DNA of 34,982 nucleotides from Rhodoplanes serenus (lineage in GTDB: Bacteria; Pseudomonadota; Alphaproteobacteria; Rhizobiales; Xanthobacteraceae): assembly GCA_945897515.1 (NCBI GenBank), contig CAMDFO010000046.1, positions 1-34,982 on the forward strand, in the 5' to 3' direction. This document shows, piece by piece, positions 26,973 to 34,982 of this stretch. The notes beneath the pieces were generated by a model, which saw only the letters and a list, made by a program, of their open reading frames with translations, made no database searches and was not told the DNA's origin. Both the position numbers and the translations under genes were made by a program. How positions within the stretch are numbered: position 1 is the first letter of the stretch; the number at the start of each line of letters is the position of its first letter.

Positions 26973-28804
26973 GCTCGCTCCTTGCGCAGCGGAGTGACTT
27001 TCAGGGCGTCGAGCCGGTTGCTGACCGCGCTCGCGATGAAGCGCGCAGTGATCGGCGTTCCGTCGAAATGCAGGACCGGCACGAGACGGGCCGGGTCGAT
27101 GGCGCATTCGTTGACGATCAGCGAACGAAGCTGCGCATCGCGGTTCTGCTCCACCACGAACACGAAATCATGGTCGGAGATGAAGTCGTCGACCGAATGG
27201 TGGAACGGGAACGCCCGCACCCGCAGCATGTCGAGATGATGGCCCTGCGCCTTGAGCAGGCCGGCTGCCTCGTCCATGGCTGGCGCGGTCGATCCGAAAT
27301 AGATGACGCCGAAGCGCGTCGCCTTGTCGGAATTCGCCCGCAGCGGCTTCGGAACCAGGTCCTTGGCGGTTTCGAACTTGCGCAGCAGCCGCTGCATGTT
27401 GTCGACGTACGGCGGGCCTTCCTCGGTGTAGCGCGCATACCGGTCGCGCGAGGTGCCGCGGGTAAAGAACGAGCCCTTGGTCGGATGCGTGCCCGGATAG
27501 GTGCGGAACGGAATGCCGTCGCCGTCGACGTCGAGATAGCGGCCGAAATCCTTGCCGGCGTCGAGATCGGCGGCGGTCATCACTTTGCCGCGGTCGTATT
27601 GCTTGCTGTCATCCCATTTGAACGGCTTACAAAGCCGGTGGTTCATGCCGATGTCGAGATCGAGCATGACGAACACCGGCGTCTGCAGCCGGTCGGCCAG
27701 GTCGAACGACTGCGCGCCGAATTCGAATGCCTCGGTCGGGTCTTCCGGAAACAGCATCGGATGCTTGGTGTCGCCGTGCGAGGCGTAGGCGCAGGAGATC
27801 AGGTCGCACTGCTGGGTACGGGTCGGCATGCCGGTCGAGGGGCCGGCGCGCTGTACGTTGAACACCACCGCGGGAATTTCCGCGAAATACGCCAGCCCCA
27901 GGAACTCCGTCATCAGCGAGATGCCGGGTCCGGAGGTCGCCGTGAAGGCGCGCGCGCCGTTCCAGGCGGCGCCGATCACCATGCCGATGGAAGCCAACTC
28001 GTCCTCGGCCTGGACGATGGCGAACTTGTTTTGCTTGGTCTCGGGGTCGACGCGCAGCCGCCTGCAATGGCTGGTGAAGGCGTCGGCGAGCGAGGAGGAG
28101 GGCGTGATCGGGTACCAGGCGCAGACCGAAGCGCCGCCGTAGACCGCTCCCAGCGCCGCAGCGCTGTTCCCTTCAACAAAGATGCGGTCGCCGACCTTGT
28201 CGGATTTGCGCACCCGCAGCCCGATCGGATGCTCGAGATTGAGCGTGACGTAATCCCGTCCGAGATGCAGTGCGTGGAAGTTGGACTGGATCAGCTTCTC
28301 TTTGCTTTTGAACTGCTCGGTGATGAGTTGCTCGATCGCCTTGACGTCCATGTCGAGCAGCGCCGAAAGCGCGCCGAGATAGATGATGTTCTTGAACAAC
28401 TGGCGCTGGCGCGGATCGGTGTATTCGCGGTTGGCGATCGCGGTGAGCGGCACGCCGATCACGGTGATGTCGTCGCGGAACTTCGACGCCGGCATCGGCT
28501 TGGTCGAGTCGTAGAACAGGTAGCCGCCCGGCTCGATCGAGGCGACGTCCTTGTCCCAGGTCTGCGGGTTCATCGCGACCATCATGTCGATGCCGCCACG
28601 GGCGCCGAGATGGCCGTCCTCGGTGATGCGCACCTCGTACCAGGTCGGCAGGCCCTGGATGTTGGACGGGAAGATGTTGCGCGGCGAAACCGGCACGCCC
28701 ATGCGCAGCACGGAACGGGCAAACAGCTCGTTGGCGCTGGCTGAGCCTGAACCGTTGACGTTGGCAAACCGGACGACGAAGTCGTTTACGCTTTCGAGCG
28801 GCAT
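26969..28804 (-). CDS. korA: 2-oxoacid:acceptor oxidoreductase, fused gamma-alpha subunit
   Basis: The 611-residue product joins a gamma domain (residues about 10-190, starting with the GSGSASANELFARSVLRMG nucleotide-like loop) to an alpha domain. The alpha domain has the signature YPITPSSSLADAF from residue 231, then TSGPGISLMTEF and NVQRAGPSTGMPTRTQQ, typical of the oxoacid-binding ThDP enzymes. The gamma-alpha fusion is the common KorA layout in aerobic bacteria. It overlaps the upstream flavoprotein gene by 19 bases and the beta gene by four (ATGA), so the three subunits are probably made in fixed ratio. Confidence 0.93.
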   Translation of the reverse strand: MPLESVNDFVVRFANVNGSGSASANELFARSVLRMGVPVSPRNIFPSNIQGLPTWYEVRITEDGHLGARGGIDMMVAMNPQTWDKDVASIEPGGYLFYDSTKPMPASKFRDDITVIGVPLTAIANREYTDPRQRQLFKNIIYLGALSALLDMDVKAIEQLITEQFKSKEKLIQSNFHALHLGRDYVTLNLEHPIGLRVRKSDKVGDRIFVEGNSAAALGAVYGGASVCAWYPITPSSSLADAFTSHCRRLRVDPETKQNKFAIVQAEDELASIGMVIGAAWNGARAFTATSGPGISLMTEFLGLAYFAEIPAVVFNVQRAGPSTGMPTRTQQCDLISCAYASHGDTKHPMLFPEDPTEAFEFGAQSFDLADRLQTPVFVMLDLDIGMNHRLCKPFKWDDSKQYDRGKVMTAADLDAGKDFGRYLDVDGDGIPFRTYPGTHPTKGSFFTRGTSRDRYARYTEEGPPYVDNMQRLLRKFETAKDLVPKPLRANSDKATRFGVIYFGSTAPAMDEAAGLLKAQGHHLDMLRVRAFPFHHSVDDFISDHDFVFVVEQNRDAQLRSLIVNECAIDPARLVPVLHFDGTPITARFIASAVSNRLDALKVTPLRKERA

Positions 28805-30576
28805 CCTTCACCCGCGTGAGTCATGTCGATCAGGAATTTTTGCATGTCCCAGGCGCCCGTGGGGCACCGCTCGGCGCACAGCCCGCAGTGCAGGCACACG
28901 TCCTCATCCTTGACCATGACGCGGCCGGTTTTGAGGTCGTTTGCGACGTAGAGATCCTGGGTGAGATTGACCGCCGGCGCCTTGAACTGCTGGCGCAGGT
29001 CGGCTTCCTCGGCGTTCGGCGTGAAGATGATGCAGTCCATCGGGCAGATGTCGACGCAGGCGTCGCATTCGATGCAGAGCGAGCCGGTGAACACGGTCTG
29101 CACGTCGCAGTTCAGGCAGCGCTGCGCCTCCGCCAATGCCAGCTTCGGGTCGAAGCCGAGTTCGACCTCGGCGCGGATGTCTTTGAGCGCCACCACCTTG
29201 TCGCGCAGCGGAACCCGGAATCGCTTGTCGAGCGATATGTCGTTGTCGTAGCTCCACTCGTGGATGCCCATCTTCTGGCTGGAGACGGACACCTGCGGCA
29301 GCGGCCGCTCGGTGATGTTCTCGCCCGAGAGCATCTTGTGGATCGACAGCGCGGCGTCGTGGCCGTGCGCCACCGCCCAGATGATGTTCTTTGGCCCGAA
29401 AGCGCTGTCGCCGCCGAAGAACACCTTGGGATTGGTCGAGGCCATGGTCGTCGGATCGACCACCGGCATGTCCCACTTGTCGAATTCGATGCCGACGTCG
29501 CGCTCGATCCAGGGAAACGAGTTCTCCTGGCCGACTGCCACCAGCACGTCGTCGCATGGGAAGTGCTGATCCGGCTCGCCGGTCGGCACCAGGTTGCGCC
29601 GGCCCTTGGCGTCTTTCTCGGCCTTCACCTTCTCGAAGACAACGCCGGTCAGCTTGCCGTTATCATGCGTGAATTCCTTCGGCACCAGGAAATTGTGAAT
29701 CGGGATGTCCTCGTGGATGGCGTCTTCCTTCTCCCAGGGAGACGCCTTCATCTCCTCGAAGCCGGAACGCACGACCACCTTCACGTCTTCGCCGCCGAGG
29801 CGGCGCGAAGAACGGCAGCAGTCCATCGCGGTGTTGCCGCCGCCGAGAACAATGACGCGCCGGCCGATCTTGGTGACGTGGCCGAAAGAGACCGAGGACA
29901 ACCAGTCGATGCCGATGTGGATGTTCTTGGCCGCTTCCGCGCGGCCGGGGATGTCGAGATCGCGGCCGCGTGGCGCGCCGGAGCCGACGAAGATCGCGTC
30001 GTAATTTTCGGCCAGCAGCGCCTTGAGACTGTCGATGCGCTTGCCGCCGATGAACTCGATGCCGAGATTGAGGATGTAACCGCATTCCTCGTCGATCACC
30101 GCATCGGGCAGCCGGAACTTCGGAATCTGCGAGCGCATCATTCCGCCGGCTTTCGGGTCCTGATCGAACACCGTGCAGAGATAGCCGAGCGGAGCGAGAT
30201 CGCGTGCCACGGCGAGCGAGGCCGGACCGCCGCCGACCAGCGCGACGCGCTTGCCGTTCTTGGTCGCCGCGGGCTTCGGCATCAGGCCGGTGACGTCGTT
30301 CTTGTAGTCGGCGGTGACGCGCTTAAGCCGGCAGATCGCGACCGGGTCCTTCTCGACGCGGCCGCGACGACAGGCCGGCTCGCAAGGGCGGTCGCACGTG
30401 CGGCCGAGGATCCCCGGAAACACGTTGGACTTCCAATTGATCATGTAGGCGTCGTCGTAACGACCCTCCGAGATCAACCGGATGTATTCGGGGACGGGCG
30501 TGTGCGCCGGGCAGGCCCACTGGCAATCGACCACTTTATGGAAGTAGTCCGGAGCCGCAATATCTGTGAGTTTCAT
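28786..30576 (-). CDS. GltD-like FAD/NAD(P)-binding oxidoreductase with C-terminal 2x[4Fe-4S] ferredoxin domain (KorC-like)
   Basis: The 596-residue product has a GltD-type N-terminal Fe-S region (Cys18, Cys22, Cys61, Cys65, Cys69, Cys82 in VDCQWACP, TCDRPCEPAC and AICRLKR). A FAD-binding GGGPAS loop lies at 115-120, a second dinucleotide site VLGGGNTAMD in the middle, and a bacterial-ferredoxin domain at about 501-575 with CIECDACVDICPMDC and CLHCGLCAERCP. It is well placed to pass electrons from the KorAB clusters through the ferredoxin part and FAD to NAD(P), like the KorC subunit of the Azoarcus enzyme. The ATG at 30576 follows agaggagtca; an upstream ATG at 30630 would add 18 residues without conservation. 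It is first in the operon. Confidence 0.88.
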   Translation of the reverse strand: MKLTDIAAPDYFHKVVDCQWACPAHTPVPEYIRLISEGRYDDAYMINWKSNVFPGILGRTCDRPCEPACRRGRVEKDPVAICRLKRVTADYKNDVTGLMPKPAATKNGKRVALVGGGPASLAVARDLAPLGYLCTVFDQDPKAGGMMRSQIPKFRLPDAVIDEECGYILNLGIEFIGGKRIDSLKALLAENYDAIFVGSGAPRGRDLDIPGRAEAAKNIHIGIDWLSSVSFGHVTKIGRRVIVLGGGNTAMDCCRSSRRLGGEDVKVVVRSGFEEMKASPWEKEDAIHEDIPIHNFLVPKEFTHDNGKLTGVVFEKVKAEKDAKGRRNLVPTGEPDQHFPCDDVLVAVGQENSFPWIERDVGIEFDKWDMPVVDPTTMASTNPKVFFGGDSAFGPKNIIWAVAHGHDAALSIHKMLSGENITERPLPQVSVSSQKMGIHEWSYDNDISLDKRFRVPLRDKVVALKDIRAEVELGFDPKLALAEAQRCLNCDVQTVFTGSLCIECDACVDICPMDCIIFTPNAEEADLRQQFKAPAVNLTQDLYVANDLKTGRVMVKDEDVCLHCGLCAERCPTGAWDMQKFLIDMTHAGEGCRSKA

Positions 30577-30691
30577 TGACTCCTCTTCACGCGCCCTGAG
30601 TTTCGCGATTCCCAAGGGTTCGCGTGGCATTGACGGCTTGCGGTTCTTCCCCGTGGTCCGATGTTATCCCGAATCCACATTGGAATTTTAA

Positions 30692-30706
30692 TGGAGTGAA
30701 ACTCCA
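30692..30706. promoter_or_regulatory. Perfect short palindrome in the divergent korC / ATP12 intergenic region
   Basis: tggagt-gaa-actcca forms a perfect 6-bp inverted repeat (30692-30697 with 30701-30706). An overlapping outer pair, ttggaattt (30680-30688) with aaactccaa (30699-30707), matches at 8 of 9 positions. The site lies in an AT-rich island of the 262-base divergent gap (30577-30838), about 115-130 bases before the flavoprotein start, a plausible operator position. No regulator is identified. Confidence 0.35.
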
Positions 30707-30750
30707 AATGCCATCGCCGAACGCGCATTTTGATGGACCGGTTAAGAGCT

Positions 30751-30777
30751 TTGACGCATGGCTTCCGGTTGTATGTT
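30751..30777 (+). promoter_or_regulatory. Weak candidate promoter for the ATP12-type chaperone gene
   Basis: TTGACG (30751-30756) and TATGTT (30772-30777) are separated by 15 bases, shorter than the ideal 17. They lie 61 bases before the chosen ATG at 30839. The -35 box is a good match, the -10 box only fair. Confidence 0.3.
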
Positions 30778-30838
30778 GCGTTGCACAAAAGGGGTTCGGC
30801 TCCCGCTGAACCGGTCAAAGTGCTACATGCCGCAGACC

Positions 30839-31609
30839 ATGCGCGACATTTTCGAGGACATCGTCAAACACCAGCCGCTCGACCCGATGGAATCCGCCCG
30901 TCAGGGCGGACGTCTTAAGCTGCGCAAGCGGTTCTATGAGAAAGCCGAGGCCAAAGCGGGGCCTGAGGGTGTCCAGGTTGTGCTCGATGGCAAGCCGATC
31001 CGCACCCCCGCGCGCCGGCTGTTGGGCGCGCCGGCGCCGGCGCTTGCCGAGGCTATCGCCGCGGAATGGCAGGCGCAGGGCGATGTCATCGATCCGGCCG
31101 CCATGCCGTTGACGCGGCTGGCCAACGCGATCCTCGACGGCGTGACCGACAAGCCGGCCGCGGTTGCTGCCGAGATCGAAAAATACCTCGGCTCGGATCT
31201 CCTGCTCTATCGCGCCGAGACACCCGAGGGGCTCATCGCGGCCCAGGCCCGGCACTGGGACCCGGTCATCGAATGGGCGCGCGCTACGCTGGGTGCGCGC
31301 TTCATCCTGGCGCAAGGCGTGACCTTCGTTCGCCAGCCCGACGGAGCGGCTGCTGCGGCCGCGCGCGCGATCCCGAGCGATCCGTGGAAGCTCGGTGCGC
31401 TCAGTTCGATCACCACGCTGACCGGCTCGGCATTGCTTTCGCTTGCGCTCGATGCAGGCCGTATCACCGTCGATCAAGCCTGGACCGCTGCGCAGGTTGA
31501 CGAGGACTGGAGCACGGCGACGTGGGGGCGCGATGAGCTTGCGCTCGAGCGCCACGCCTTGCGCGAAATCGAAATGCGCGCCGCGGCGAAAGTGCTCGCA
31601 CTCGCCTGA
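30839..31609 (+). CDS. ATP12-family F1-ATPase assembly chaperone
   Basis: Mitochondrial Atp12 binds the F1 alpha subunit during ATP synthase assembly; alphaproteobacteria carry homologues presumed to do the same. The 256-residue product has the family features KRFYEKAEAK near the N-terminus, VVLDGKPIRTPARR, AIAAEWQAQGD.IDPA.MPLTRLAN, YLGSDLLLYRAETPEGL, and ITTLTGSALLSLAL toward the end. The start at 30839 (MRDIFEDI) gives the usual length; ATG 30827 is possible, and ATG 30758 would add a Cys-rich nonconserved stretch. It ends directly against the stop codon of the convergent TPR gene. Confidence 0.9.
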   Translation: MRDIFEDIVKHQPLDPMESARQGGRLKLRKRFYEKAEAKAGPEGVQVVLDGKPIRTPARRLLGAPAPALAEAIAAEWQAQGDVIDPAAMPLTRLANAILDGVTDKPAAVAAEIEKYLGSDLLLYRAETPEGLIAAQARHWDPVIEWARATLGARFILAQGVTFVRQPDGAAAAAARAIPSDPWKLGALSSITTLTGSALLSLALDAGRITVDQAWTAAQVDEDWSTATWGRDELALERHALREIEMRAAAKVLALA

Positions 31610-33184
31610 TTAGTTGTAGGCGCGCGTGCGGGTGGCCTGCGCGATCAGCGCCAGCACGTCGGACCATTCGCCGCGCCTGCTCTGGCGGAACAGCCGCATG
31701 GTCGGATACCACGGCGTATCCTCGCGCTCGAGCAGCCAGCGCCAGTCGGGAGCCGTCGGCAGCGCCGTGAACACCGGACGCGCCAGCGCGCCCGCCAGAT
31801 GCGCGACCGACGTATCGCAGGTGACGACGAGGTCGAGGTTCATCATCGCGGCCGCGGTGTCGAGGAACAGGTTCGCGCCGGCATCCGGATCGGCGTTGAG
31901 CGCCTCGATCTTGTCGCGGAACGGCACCTGCATGATGTCCTGCGCGGCCGGTCCCTTCTGCAGCGAGATCAGCCGCACGTCGGGCAGTGCCGCCAGCGGC
32001 GCGAACGCGGTGAGCGGGATGTCGTTCTTGAAGGAGTGCCCGGAAATCCAGTTGATGCCGATCTTGAATCCGGCTCCGCCGAGATGCTTCGCCCAGGCCG
32101 CGGCCCGCACCGGATCGACGGTGAGATAGGGCGCCTCGGCCGGCACCGTATCGGGCCGCACGCCGAGCACGCCCGGAACGCTGAGCAGGGGCAGCCAGCG
32201 GATCGGCTTGTCGGACGGAATGTCGCCGGCGGAGCTGACCACCGTCACGCCCGGCAGCTTCGAAAGCAGCGGCCGCATCGCTTCGTCGGTCAGGATCGTG
32301 ACATCGAAGCCGCGCGCCGCGAGCAGCGGGGCGAAGCGGCAGGAATGGATGGTGTCGCTTAAGCCCCCTTCGGCGACCAGCACGAGCTGCGCGTCGGGCA
32401 GTGGCTCGCCCTTCCAGCGCGGATGCTCCAGCGGCACGAACGTCGGCGCGCCGACGCCGGTGCGGAATTCGTAGTCGCGAAAGCCCGCGTCCCAGTCGCC
32501 GCGCAGCAGGTGCACCATCGCGCGCCCGAGATGGCCTTCGGCGGCTTGCGGGGCAACCTCAAGCGCGCCGCCGTAGGCGGTGAGCGCTTCGTCCAGCCGC
32601 CCGAGATCGCGCAGGATGCCGGCGCGGTTGAACTGCGAGGCTACAAGCTCGGGCCGCAGCCCCAGTGCGCGGTCGCAGCTCGCCAGTGCCTCTTCCAGCC
32701 GGTCGAGGTCCTGCAAGGTGGCGCCGCGGTTGCTCCAGTCCTCCGCCGAGTCCGGACGCAGCAGCAGCGCGTTGTCGAAGCCGACCATCGCCTCGTTGAA
32801 GCGCCCCAGCTCCGACAGCAGGTTGGCGCGGTTGCCATGCCCATCGGCGAACTTCGGATCGACCGCGATGGCGCGGTTGAAGCTCTCCAGCGCCTCGCGG
32901 TTGCGGCCGAGCTGGTGATAGGCCCGGCCCAGCACGTTGTGGACGCGCGCCTGCGGCGGCCCGAATGCCAGCGCGCGCTGGGCGAGCTTGATGCCCTCCT
33001 CGAACTGGCCGTCCTGCATGGCGACGACCGCCACATAGTACAGCGCGTCGGCGTTCCGGGGGTCGTCCTGCAGCACCTTGACGTAGCGCTCCATGGCGCC
33101 GGGCAGATTGCCCTGGCGATGCAGCGCGAGCGCCTGCTCCAGCGCCTTGGCGGTGGCCGGCGAGTTGGTGACCGATGCGTTCAT
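31610..33184 (-). CDS. TPR protein with C-terminal glycosyltransferase-like domain
   Basis: The 524-residue product has about six to seven tetratricopeptide repeats between residues 10 and 245, seen as regular A/G pairs such as NVLGRAYHQLGRNREALESFNRAIAVDP and two following copies. Residues about 255-520 form a second domain resembling the GT9/GT41-like region that follows TPRs in many alphaproteobacterial proteins, with VTCDTSVAHLAGALARPVFTALP..PDWRW near its end. Glycosyltransferase activity is therefore possible but the acceptor is unknown. No signal peptide is seen. The ATG at 33184 starts MNASVTNSP. The TAA stop abuts the ATP12 gene stop with no gap. Confidence 0.85.
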   Translation of the reverse strand: MNASVTNSPATAKALEQALALHRQGNLPGAMERYVKVLQDDPRNADALYYVAVVAMQDGQFEEGIKLAQRALAFGPPQARVHNVLGRAYHQLGRNREALESFNRAIAVDPKFADGHGNRANLLSELGRFNEAMVGFDNALLLRPDSAEDWSNRGATLQDLDRLEEALASCDRALGLRPELVASQFNRAGILRDLGRLDEALTAYGGALEVAPQAAEGHLGRAMVHLLRGDWDAGFRDYEFRTGVGAPTFVPLEHPRWKGEPLPDAQLVLVAEGGLSDTIHSCRFAPLLAARGFDVTILTDEAMRPLLSKLPGVTVVSSAGDIPSDKPIRWLPLLSVPGVLGVRPDTVPAEAPYLTVDPVRAAAWAKHLGGAGFKIGINWISGHSFKNDIPLTAFAPLAALPDVRLISLQKGPAAQDIMQVPFRDKIEALNADPDAGANLFLDTAAAMMNLDLVVTCDTSVAHLAGALARPVFTALPTAPDWRWLLEREDTPWYPTMRLFRQSRRGEWSDVLALIAQATRTRAYN

Positions 33185-33250
33185 GGGCGCTGCTATGCCT
33201 CAGGCGCGAGAGTTCGGCAATCCGGCGGGCTTCGGCGGGCTGCGGTCCCG

Positions 33251-33266
33251 TGGTATGGCTCTTGCA
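33251..33266 (+). promoter_or_regulatory. Candidate sigma-54-like promoter upstream of the carboxylase beta gene
   Basis: TGGTATG-N4-TTGCA (33251-33266) matches the -24/-12 consensus TGGCACG-N4-TTGCW with two mismatches and correct spacing of GG and GC. It lies 25 bases before the ATG at 33291. RpoN promoters need an activator, and none is encoded nearby. A chance match in GC-rich DNA is possible. Confidence 0.3.
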
Positions 33267-33290
33267 CGATTTTGGCACGGGCAGGGCTGA

Positions 33291-34823
33291 ATGAAGGACA
33301 TCCTCGACAAACTCGAAACGCGGCGCGCGCAGGCCCGCCTCGGCGGCGGCCAGGCGCGCATCGAGGCGCAGCACAAGCGCGGCAAGCTGACCGCCCGCGA
33401 GCGCATCGAGCTCCTGCTCGACAAGGGCTCGTTCGAGGAGCTCGACATGTTCGTCGAGCATAGGTCCAGCGACTTCGGCATGGAGAAGCAGAAGATCCCC
33501 GGCGACGGCGTGGTCACTGGCTGGGGCACCGTCAACGGCCGCACCGTGTTCCTGTTCGCCAAGGACTTCACCGTGTTCGGCGGCTCGCTCTCCGAGACCC
33601 ACGCCCAGAAGATCATGAAGGTGCAGGACATGGCGATGCGGGCGCGTGCGCCGATCGTCGGCCTGTTCGACGCCGGCGGTGCGCGCATCCAGGAGGGCGT
33701 GGCTTCGCTCGGCGGCTACGGCGAGGTGTTCAAGCGCAACGTGCTGGCGTCGGGCGTGATCCCGCAGATCAGCGTCATCATGGGGCCGTGCGCAGGCGGC
33801 GACGTCTATTCGCCGGCGATGACCGACTTCATCTTCATGGTGAAGGATACGAGCTATATGTTCGTCACCGGCCCGGATGTGGTGAAGACCGTGACCAACG
33901 AGGTCGTCACCGCCGAGGAGCTCGGCGGCGCGTCGGTCCACACCACCAAATCCTCGATCGCCGACGGCGCCTATGACGACGACGTGGCGTGCCTGCTCCA
34001 GATGCGCCGGCTGATCGATTTTCTTCCGGCCAACAACCAGGCCGGCGTGCCGGAATGGCCGAGCCACGACGACATCGAGCGCGACGACAAGTCGCTCGAC
34101 ACCCTGGTGCCGGAAAATCCGAACAAGCCCTACGACGTCAAGGAACTCCTCACCAAGGTGGTGGACGAGGGCGACTTCTTCGAGCTGTCCGAGGCGCACG
34201 CCAAGAACATCGTGATCGGCTTCGGCCGCATCGCCGGCCGCACCGTGGGCTTCGTCGCCAACCAGCCGATGGTGCTGGCGGGCGTGCTCGACTCCGACGC
34301 CTCGCGCAAGGCCGCGCGCTTCGTGCGATTCTGCGACGCCTTCGAGATTCCGATCGTGACCTTCGTCGACGTGCCGGGATTCCTGCCGGGCACCGCGCAG
34401 GAGCAGGGCGGCCTGATCAAGCACGGCGCCAAGCTGCTGTTCGCGTATTCGCAGGCCACGGTTCCTCTTGTGACGGTCATAACCCGCAAGGCGTTCGGCG
34501 GCGCCTACGACGTGATGGCGTCAAAGCACGTCGGCGGCGATCTCAACTACGCCTGGCCGACCGCGCAGATCGCCGTGATGGGCGCCAAGGGCGCGGTCGA
34601 GATCATCTTCCGCGCCGACATCGGCGACGCCGACAAGATCGCGGCAAGGACGAAGGAATACGAGGACCGGTTCCTGTCGCCGTTCGTGGCCGCCGAGCGC
34701 GGCTATATCGACGATGTGATCATGCCGCATTCGACGCGGCGAAGGATCGCGCGGGCGCTGGCGATGCTGAAGGGGAAGCGGGTGGAGATGCCGGCAAGGA
34801 AGCACGATAATTTGCCGGTGTGA
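33291..34823 (+). CDS. pccB: Propionyl-CoA/acyl-CoA carboxylase, beta (carboxyltransferase) subunit
   Basis: This subunit moves the carboxyl group from biotin to an acyl-CoA, probably propionyl-CoA, giving methylmalonyl-CoA. The 510-residue product has the standard length and the two crotonase-like halves. The N-half shows [34 protein letters not shown] and [22 protein letters not shown]. The C-half shows [25 protein letters not shown] and the oxyanion-loop region [14 protein letters not shown]. The biotin carboxylase (alpha) partner is not in the window and may lie beyond the IS element. Substrate is inferred from overall similarity to PccB. Confidence 0.94.
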   Translation: MKDILDKLETRRAQARLGGGQARIEAQHKRGKLTARERIELLLDKGSFEELDMFVEHRSSDFGMEKQKIPGDGVVTGWGTVNGRTVFLFAKDFTVFGGSLSETHAQKIMKVQDMAMRARAPIVGLFDAGGARIQEGVASLGGYGEVFKRNVLASGVIPQISVIMGPCAGGDVYSPAMTDFIFMVKDTSYMFVTGPDVVKTVTNEVVTAEELGGASVHTTKSSIADGAYDDDVACLLQMRRLIDFLPANNQAGVPEWPSHDDIERDDKSLDTLVPENPNKPYDVKELLTKVVDEGDFFELSEAHAKNIVIGFGRIAGRTVGFVANQPMVLAGVLDSDASRKAARFVRFCDAFEIPIVTFVDVPGFLPGTAQEQGGLIKHGAKLLFAYSQATVPLVTVITRKAFGGAYDVMASKHVGGDLNYAWPTAQIAVMGAKGAVEIIFRADIGDADKIAARTKEYEDRFLSPFVAAERGYIDDVIMPHSTRRRIARALAMLKGKRVEMPARKHDNLPV

Positions 34824-34866
34824 GGGTGGCTGCTACTGGCCTGCACCCGGTTTCGTTGACACCCGC

Positions 34867-34982
34867 CTAAGCTAATCCCGCCTGCCGTTCGAACTCCATC
34901 GGGCTCATATAACCGATCGTAGAGTGTCGGCGCTTGGGATTGTAGAAGCGCTCAATGTAGTCGAACACGTCAGCTCTGGCCT
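34867..34982 (-). mobile_element. IS3-family insertion sequence, end of transposase OrfB (continues beyond window)
   Basis: On the minus strand, 38 codons from the right edge read ARADVFDYIERFYNPKRRHS then TIGYMSPMEFERQAGLA and a TAG stop at 34869-34867. This is the unmistakable C-terminus of IS3-family OrfB (DDE integrase core), where the FYN..R.HSTIGY..P.E.E pattern follows the catalytic Glu. The element's outer end should lie between the TAG and the pccB stop; the segment about 34838-34866 (tggcctgcacccggtttcg...) is a candidate terminal inverted repeat, but the other end is outside the window, so it cannot be paired. The transposase start and OrfA are not visible. Confidence 0.9.

Noticed and set aside
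26918..30579. Two very long plus-strand frames (608 and 587 codons) opposite korA and the flavoprotein
   Set aside because: They mirror strongly coding minus-strand genes and have the composition of antisense frames.
32559..34424. 621-codon minus-strand frame across the start of pccB and the TPR gene
   Set aside because: It opposes the well-supported pccB and overlaps the TPR gene in another frame; no domain is recognisable.

Overview
The window is about 35 kb of high-GC DNA from an alphaproteobacterium, most likely of the order Hyphomicrobiales (Rhizobiales), in the Bradyrhizobium / Rhodopseudomonas / Xanthobacteraceae neighbourhood. This rests on the protein sequences (EF-Tu, RpoA, the short-LID adenylate kinase, an ATP12-type chaperone), on gene order, and on a palindromic repeat between tuf and rpsJ of a kind familiar from Bradyrhizobium-like genomes. 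The placement is from memory of these families; no search was run.

Positions 1-15452, all on the plus strand, carry the end of tuf and then the S10, spc and alpha ribosomal operons in canonical order: rpsJ rplC rplD rplW rplB rpsS rplV rpsC rplP rpmC rpsQ rplN rplX rplE rpsN rpsH rplF rplR rpsE rpmD rplO secY adk rpsM rpsK rpoA rplQ. Gaps are small and several genes overlap. Several products carry extra low-complexity, charged tails: L29 and S17 at the C-terminus, L5 at the N-terminus, and adenylate kinase with a histone-H1-like 87-residue tail encoded partly by a perfect hexanucleotide tandem repeat. Two terminator-like hairpins bracket rplQ; the second lies inside the predicted signal-peptide codons of the next gene.

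Positions 15427-17124 hold an exported ankyrin-repeat protein and a periplasmic diheme cytochrome c. A membrane-anchored spermidine-synthase-like protein follows on the minus strand (17147-18736). Divergent from it is a tight six-gene plus-strand cassette (18911-25093): degP-type protease, rarA, two small exported proteins of unknown function, an MFS transporter and an RluA-family pseudouridine synthase. Junctions are overlaps of 1-10 bases or a 4-base gap, which suggests one transcript with translational coupling. A Pro-rich exported protein (25151-25663) and a frameshifted remnant of an AHSA1/SRPBCC protein (25684-25913) follow.

Positions 25917-30576 (minus) form a three-gene redox operon: a GltD-like flavoprotein with a C-terminal two-cluster ferredoxin domain, then the fused gamma-alpha and the beta subunits of a 2-oxoacid (probably 2-oxoglutarate) oxidoreductase. 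This resembles the KorABC type, which couples 2-oxoglutarate oxidation to NAD(P) through ferredoxin-like clusters. After it come an ATP12-type F1-ATPase assembly chaperone (plus), a TPR protein with a glycosyltransferase-like C-terminus (minus), the beta subunit of a propionyl-CoA-type carboxylase (plus), and at the right edge the end of an IS3-family transposase (minus), whose stop codon lies 43 bases beyond the carboxylase stop.

There is no gene-free stretch longer than 300 bases. No tRNA, rRNA or CRISPR array was seen. Most of the window is core housekeeping DNA. No wholly new system was found; the most unusual points are the lysine-rich tails, the terminator nested in a signal peptide, and the KorCAB operon.
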